Shown here: positions 5,894 to 7,928 of the stretch, piece by piece | Layout: every line of letters starts with the position of its first letter | Numbering within the stretch: position 1 is the stretch's first letter | Assembly: GCA_945947845.1 (NCBI GenBank) | Contig: CAMEZN010000072.1 | Span: 1 to 7,928 of the forward strand | Direction of reading: 5' to 3' | Length of the DNA stretch: 7,928 nt | From: an uncultured Mucispirillum sp. | Lineage (GTDB): Bacteria; Chrysiogenota; Deferribacteres; Deferribacterales; Mucispirillaceae | Translations under genes and position numbers: made by a program | Notes under the pieces: model-generated | Told to the model about the DNA's origin: nothing | What the model saw: the letters and a program-made list of their open reading frames with translations, nothing else | Databases searched by the model: none

Positions 5894-5927
5894 TCTATTC
5901 TGAGCCTGTATTTTAGGCGAAGAATCT
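5894..5927 (+). repeat. Short hairpin repeat, copy D (best-preserved long form)
   Basis: ATTCT-GA-GCCT (5897-5907) pairs with AGGC-GA-AGAAT (5915-5925) around a 7-base loop, leaving only a tandem GA/GA internal loop. It lies 51 bases beyond the stop of the minus-strand nuclease-family gene. If transcribed from that gene, it would read as TC/TC mismatches and not GA/GA. Confidence 0.85.
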
Positions 5928-5978
5928 TACCTTCATAAAATTATGATGAAGCAGAAAAGCCCACTAACACCTTGTATT

Positions 5979-6980
5979 TTATGCACTAAAGTCATCAAAC
6001 ATATCTAGAATATGTTCTATACTGTCTAAACATTCTTCGTATGTGCCACTGAATATATCATTTTTAATATAAGCAATAGGTGTCCATGTATGTATTTTTA
6101 ATCTGCTTACTTTTTCAATATTAATATTATATTTTTCACCAGTTTTATATGCAGTTTCAAGCATTTTGTTTATTTCATTTCTATCTTTTGATTCTGTTTT
6201 AATGAGTACCCTGATATTATTTCTTTTATCAAAATAATTTTCTATTTGAAAATACATGTTAGATTTATGATAGTTTGCAGGATAAAACCAAAAACCTAAA
6301 AACATTGAAGCACGATTATTTACCTGTTCCCAGTTACACAAGGCATTTTCCATAGATTTATCTTTTAAACGCTTAGATATCCGTTTTTCTAATTCTTTAT
6401 AAAATCCACAGCATGCATCATAACTATCTTTAATAGAGAGCAAATCAGTTTTATATGAATTTGTTTTTGCTTCTATATTTTTTAGGCGTTCAATATAATC
6501 CAGCAGTATATCATTTTTTATATGACTGTGTTTTTCAAAAAGTGATAACAAATCATTTCTTGATATATATTTATATCCTTCTCTTTCTATAGAGTTGATT
6601 GTATAAGTGCTGTCATCTCTTGTTTTAAGAAATACACATACAAGCTCTAAATTATTTTTATTACAGTGGTCTTGTGCTTTTACTTTATAATTTGCTAACT
6701 GGTTTCCATGCTGGTTTGTTCCAGTTTTATCTTCAATGATTATAAAGTATTTATCATTAACTGTAACAGATATATCTATTTTTTCCCACTGTCTCCAGCA
6801 ATATACTTTTTCTATATTTAAGTTATTATTGCCAATCATCATTTTAATAAAATCTTTTGCTAAAGTATTTAATTCTTTATGTTCTGTATATTGATTATCA
6901 GCATAGGAGATAAGCCATGTTAAAAATGCATCTTGAGCAAGTTCCTTTGTGCCTATTTCAAATAAGTTTGGTTTGTTCAT
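5979..6980 (-). CDS. PD-(D/E)XK nuclease-family protein
   Basis: AGGAG (complement of 6988-6992) lies seven bases before the ATG at 6980-6978. The N-terminal half of this 333-residue cytoplasmic protein has the PD-(D/E)XK layout. The helix FEIGTKELAQDAFLTWL (7-23) carries Glu13 and Asp17. KIDISV follows with Asp69, then YFIIIEDKT with Glu83 and Lys85 of the E-x-K motif, and QLANYK (94-99) on the next helix. These would bind a divalent metal and cut DNA or RNA. The pattern resembles the PDDEXK_4 group (PF14281), whose substrates are mostly unknown. Residues from about 185 form a second domain with an aromatic-rich core (FLGFWFYPANYHKSNMYFQI) that may bind a ligand or nucleic acid. Lys/Asn-rich composition is usual for this window. 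It sits 13 bases downstream of the RCC1-repeat gene on the same strand, so the two are probably cotranscribed. The superfamily call is good; nuclease activity and target are inferred. Confidence 0.82.
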   Translation of the reverse strand: MNKPNLFEIGTKELAQDAFLTWLISYADNQYTEHKELNTLAKDFIKMMIGNNNLNIEKVYCWRQWEKIDISVTVNDKYFIIIEDKTGTNQHGNQLANYKVKAQDHCNKNNLELVCVFLKTRDDSTYTINSIEREGYKYISRNDLLSLFEKHSHIKNDILLDYIERLKNIEAKTNSYKTDLLSIKDSYDACCGFYKELEKRISKRLKDKSMENALCNWEQVNNRASMFLGFWFYPANYHKSNMYFQIENYFDKRNNIRVLIKTESKDRNEINKMLETAYKTGEKYNINIEKVSRLKIHTWTPIAYIKNDIFSGTYEECLDSIEHILDMFDDFSA

Positions 6981-6993
6981 AATGTTTCTCCTT

Positions 6994-7928
6994 TTATTCT
7001 ATAATTTTTTGTAAATTAGTTTTAACAGGTATCGCAATCGGTTCTCCATTGCCATTGATAATTCTTCCATTACCCCATGCATAAATAGAACCATCTTGCA
7101 TAACTGCATATATTGCTCTAGAAGTATCAATTATATTTTGGACAACACTTTTTTCAGGAAGTAAAACTTTCGTCGGAAAATTTTTATCAATACTATCACC
7201 ATTCCCTAAATATCCATACGTATTGCTACCCCATGCATAAAGTGAGCCATCTTCCATTAAGGCAAAAACAGCGTATCCACCATAGTAACAGAATAATTTT
7301 TTAACTTTTGCACTTGTGTTGTTAAAATCAATTTTTTTTGGTGTATTTTGGTAAGCCGCATCACTTCCTATACCAAGCACTCCACGTCTATTATCACCCC
7401 ATGCATAAAGTGAGCCATCTTCCATTATGGCATAAACTGAACTACCAGTAATAGTATTGGTTATTAGTTCTTTAATTTTTCCATCTAATTCTACTTTTAC
7501 AGGTATTTTTCTATTTACTTTATCACCAACACCAAGTTGACCATAATAATTATTGCCCCAGGCATAAAGTGAACCATCTTTCATAATAGCATACACAGAT
7601 GAAGCATAAGCAATTACATCTTCAATATAGCTGTTTTCTGGAAATTCAATTTTTGTAGGAGTAGTAGTATTTTCATATTCACTTATTCCTTCTATGCCCA
7701 TCTGACCATCTTGATTGCCGCCAATAGCATAAAGAGTTCCATCGTTCATTACTGCATATGTGTTACTGCTAGGATATTTATCATCAATCACTAATTTTTT
7801 AACATCTGATGGCTTAAGGTCTAGAACAAGTTTTGGAGTATATGCGTAAGAGAAATACCCAATACCTAAATGTCCGCTGTTATTAGAACCCCATGCATAA
7901 TATGTATCATTATCTAATTGTGCAAATA
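6994..7928 (-). CDS. RCC1-repeat (beta-propeller) protein, N-terminus outside window
   Basis: The frame is open from the window edge to a TAA at 6996-6994, giving 310 visible residues. The codon at 7791 is a GTG inside the frame, not the start: the 45 codons before it also encode an RCC1 unit (TYYAWGSNNSGHLGIG). Six units of the form YA(V/I)M-x-DGSLYAWG-x-N-x2-G-x-LG-x-G are visible. Their AWG cores lie at visible residues 11, 67, 122, 175, 231 and 283, a spacing of 52-56 residues. The second core reads AIG, and the last unit is degenerate and closes the protein. A complete RCC1 fold has seven blades, so at least one more unit plus any signal or extra domain should lie upstream. RCC1 propellers bind partner proteins or nucleic acid, and the fold predicts no enzyme activity. 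It is the upstream partner of the nuclease-family gene. Confidence 0.9.
   Translation of the reverse strand, partial: FAQLDNDTYYAWGSNNSGHLGIGYFSYAYTPKLVLDLKPSDVKKLVIDDKYPSSNTYAVMNDGTLYAIGGNQDGQMGIEGISEYENTTTPTKIEFPENSYIEDVIAYASSVYAIMKDGSLYAWGNNYYGQLGVGDKVNRKIPVKVELDGKIKELITNTITGSSVYAIMEDGSLYAWGDNRRGVLGIGSDAAYQNTPKKIDFNNTSAKVKKLFCYYGGYAVFALMEDGSLYAWGSNTYGYLGNGDSIDKNFPTKVLLPEKSVVQNIIDTSRAIYAVMQDGSIYAWGNGRIINGNGEPIAIPVKTNLQKIIE
7228..7259 (-). repeat. DNA-level repeat inside the RCC1 gene, copy 1
   Basis: These 32 bases are identical to 7396-7427 and encode the MEDGSLYAWG core of two adjacent propeller blades. They are offset by 168 bases, exactly 56 codons. Other blades have the same segment with several silent and replacement differences (for example 7556-7587). 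Confidence 0.9.
7396..7427 (-). repeat. DNA-level repeat inside the RCC1 gene, copy 2
   Basis: This is identical over 32 bases to 7228-7259. Perfect identity, including third codon positions, suggests recent duplication or gene conversion between these two blades, since the remaining parts of the units have diverged. Confidence 0.9.

Larger units (their letters stand above)
5561..5978. other. Gene-free region between convergent genes, with repeats
   Basis: This 418-base stretch separates the ends of a plus-strand and a minus-strand operon. It contains no convincing reading frame. It holds four copies of a short hairpin repeat (5659-5692, 5729-5756, 5826-5851 inverted, 5894-5927) and another hairpin at 5859-5884. 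Bases 5561-5658 and 5757-5825 are plain AT-rich sequence in which I see nothing. Confidence 0.8.

Noticed and set aside
5659..5927. CRISPR array
   Set aside because: The four repeat units differ in length and orientation, spacing is irregular (about 36 to 74 bases), and no cas gene is nearby.
5931..5951. CTTCAT/ATGAAG hairpin as terminator of the nuclease gene
   Set aside because: The stem is only six bases and no T-tract follows on the minus strand.

Overview
The window is a low-GC bacterial segment (roughly 30% GC by eye) with AT-rich, A/T-ending codon use and clear AGGAG-type ribosome binding sites. The ferredoxin-type protein with two [4Fe-4S] clusters suggests an anaerobe. The convergent intergenic region carries short repeats of the form ATTCTGAGC-N-GCGAAGAAT. 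My tentative guess is a gut-associated low-GC anaerobe of the Mucispirillum/Deferribacterota or Brachyspira kind. This rests on overall impression, not on any marker gene.

Bases 1-365 hold no intact gene. They appear to start with the last 15 codons of an upstream plus-strand gene. Three consecutive hairpins follow, and at least one is a textbook intrinsic terminator. A second, 71/72 identical copy of the gene tail comes next, so the segment looks like the scar of a duplication. Bases 366-917 are a decayed gene for a small exported protein, with a readable signal peptide, an in-frame TGA and two frame changes. Bases 963-1466 encode an unrecognised 167-residue protein. Its end overlaps, tail to tail, a minus-strand gene for a four-helix membrane protein (1457-1858).

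A PfkB-family sugar kinase, probably a fructokinase, stands alone at 2042-2926 behind a possible promoter. A compact three-gene plus-strand operon (3124-5560) follows. It contains a YczE/DUF6198-type membrane domain fused to a cytidylate-kinase-like domain, a 120-residue unknown protein, and an EFR1-type flavodoxin/ferredoxin protein. Gaps of 4 and 9 bases tie the three together. The biochemical role of the set is not evident, and this is one of the two most interesting gene groups here.

A 418-base gene-free stretch (5561-5978) between convergent transcription units carries four copies of a small hairpin repeat, one of them inverted. The right end is a minus-strand pair. An RCC1-repeat (beta-propeller) protein runs off the window edge, and a PD-(D/E)XK nuclease-family protein starts 13 bases after its stop codon. 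The RCC1 reading frame is open through position 7928, so the GTG at 7791 is an internal codon and not the start. The RCC1/nuclease pair is the other candidate for an undescribed functional unit.
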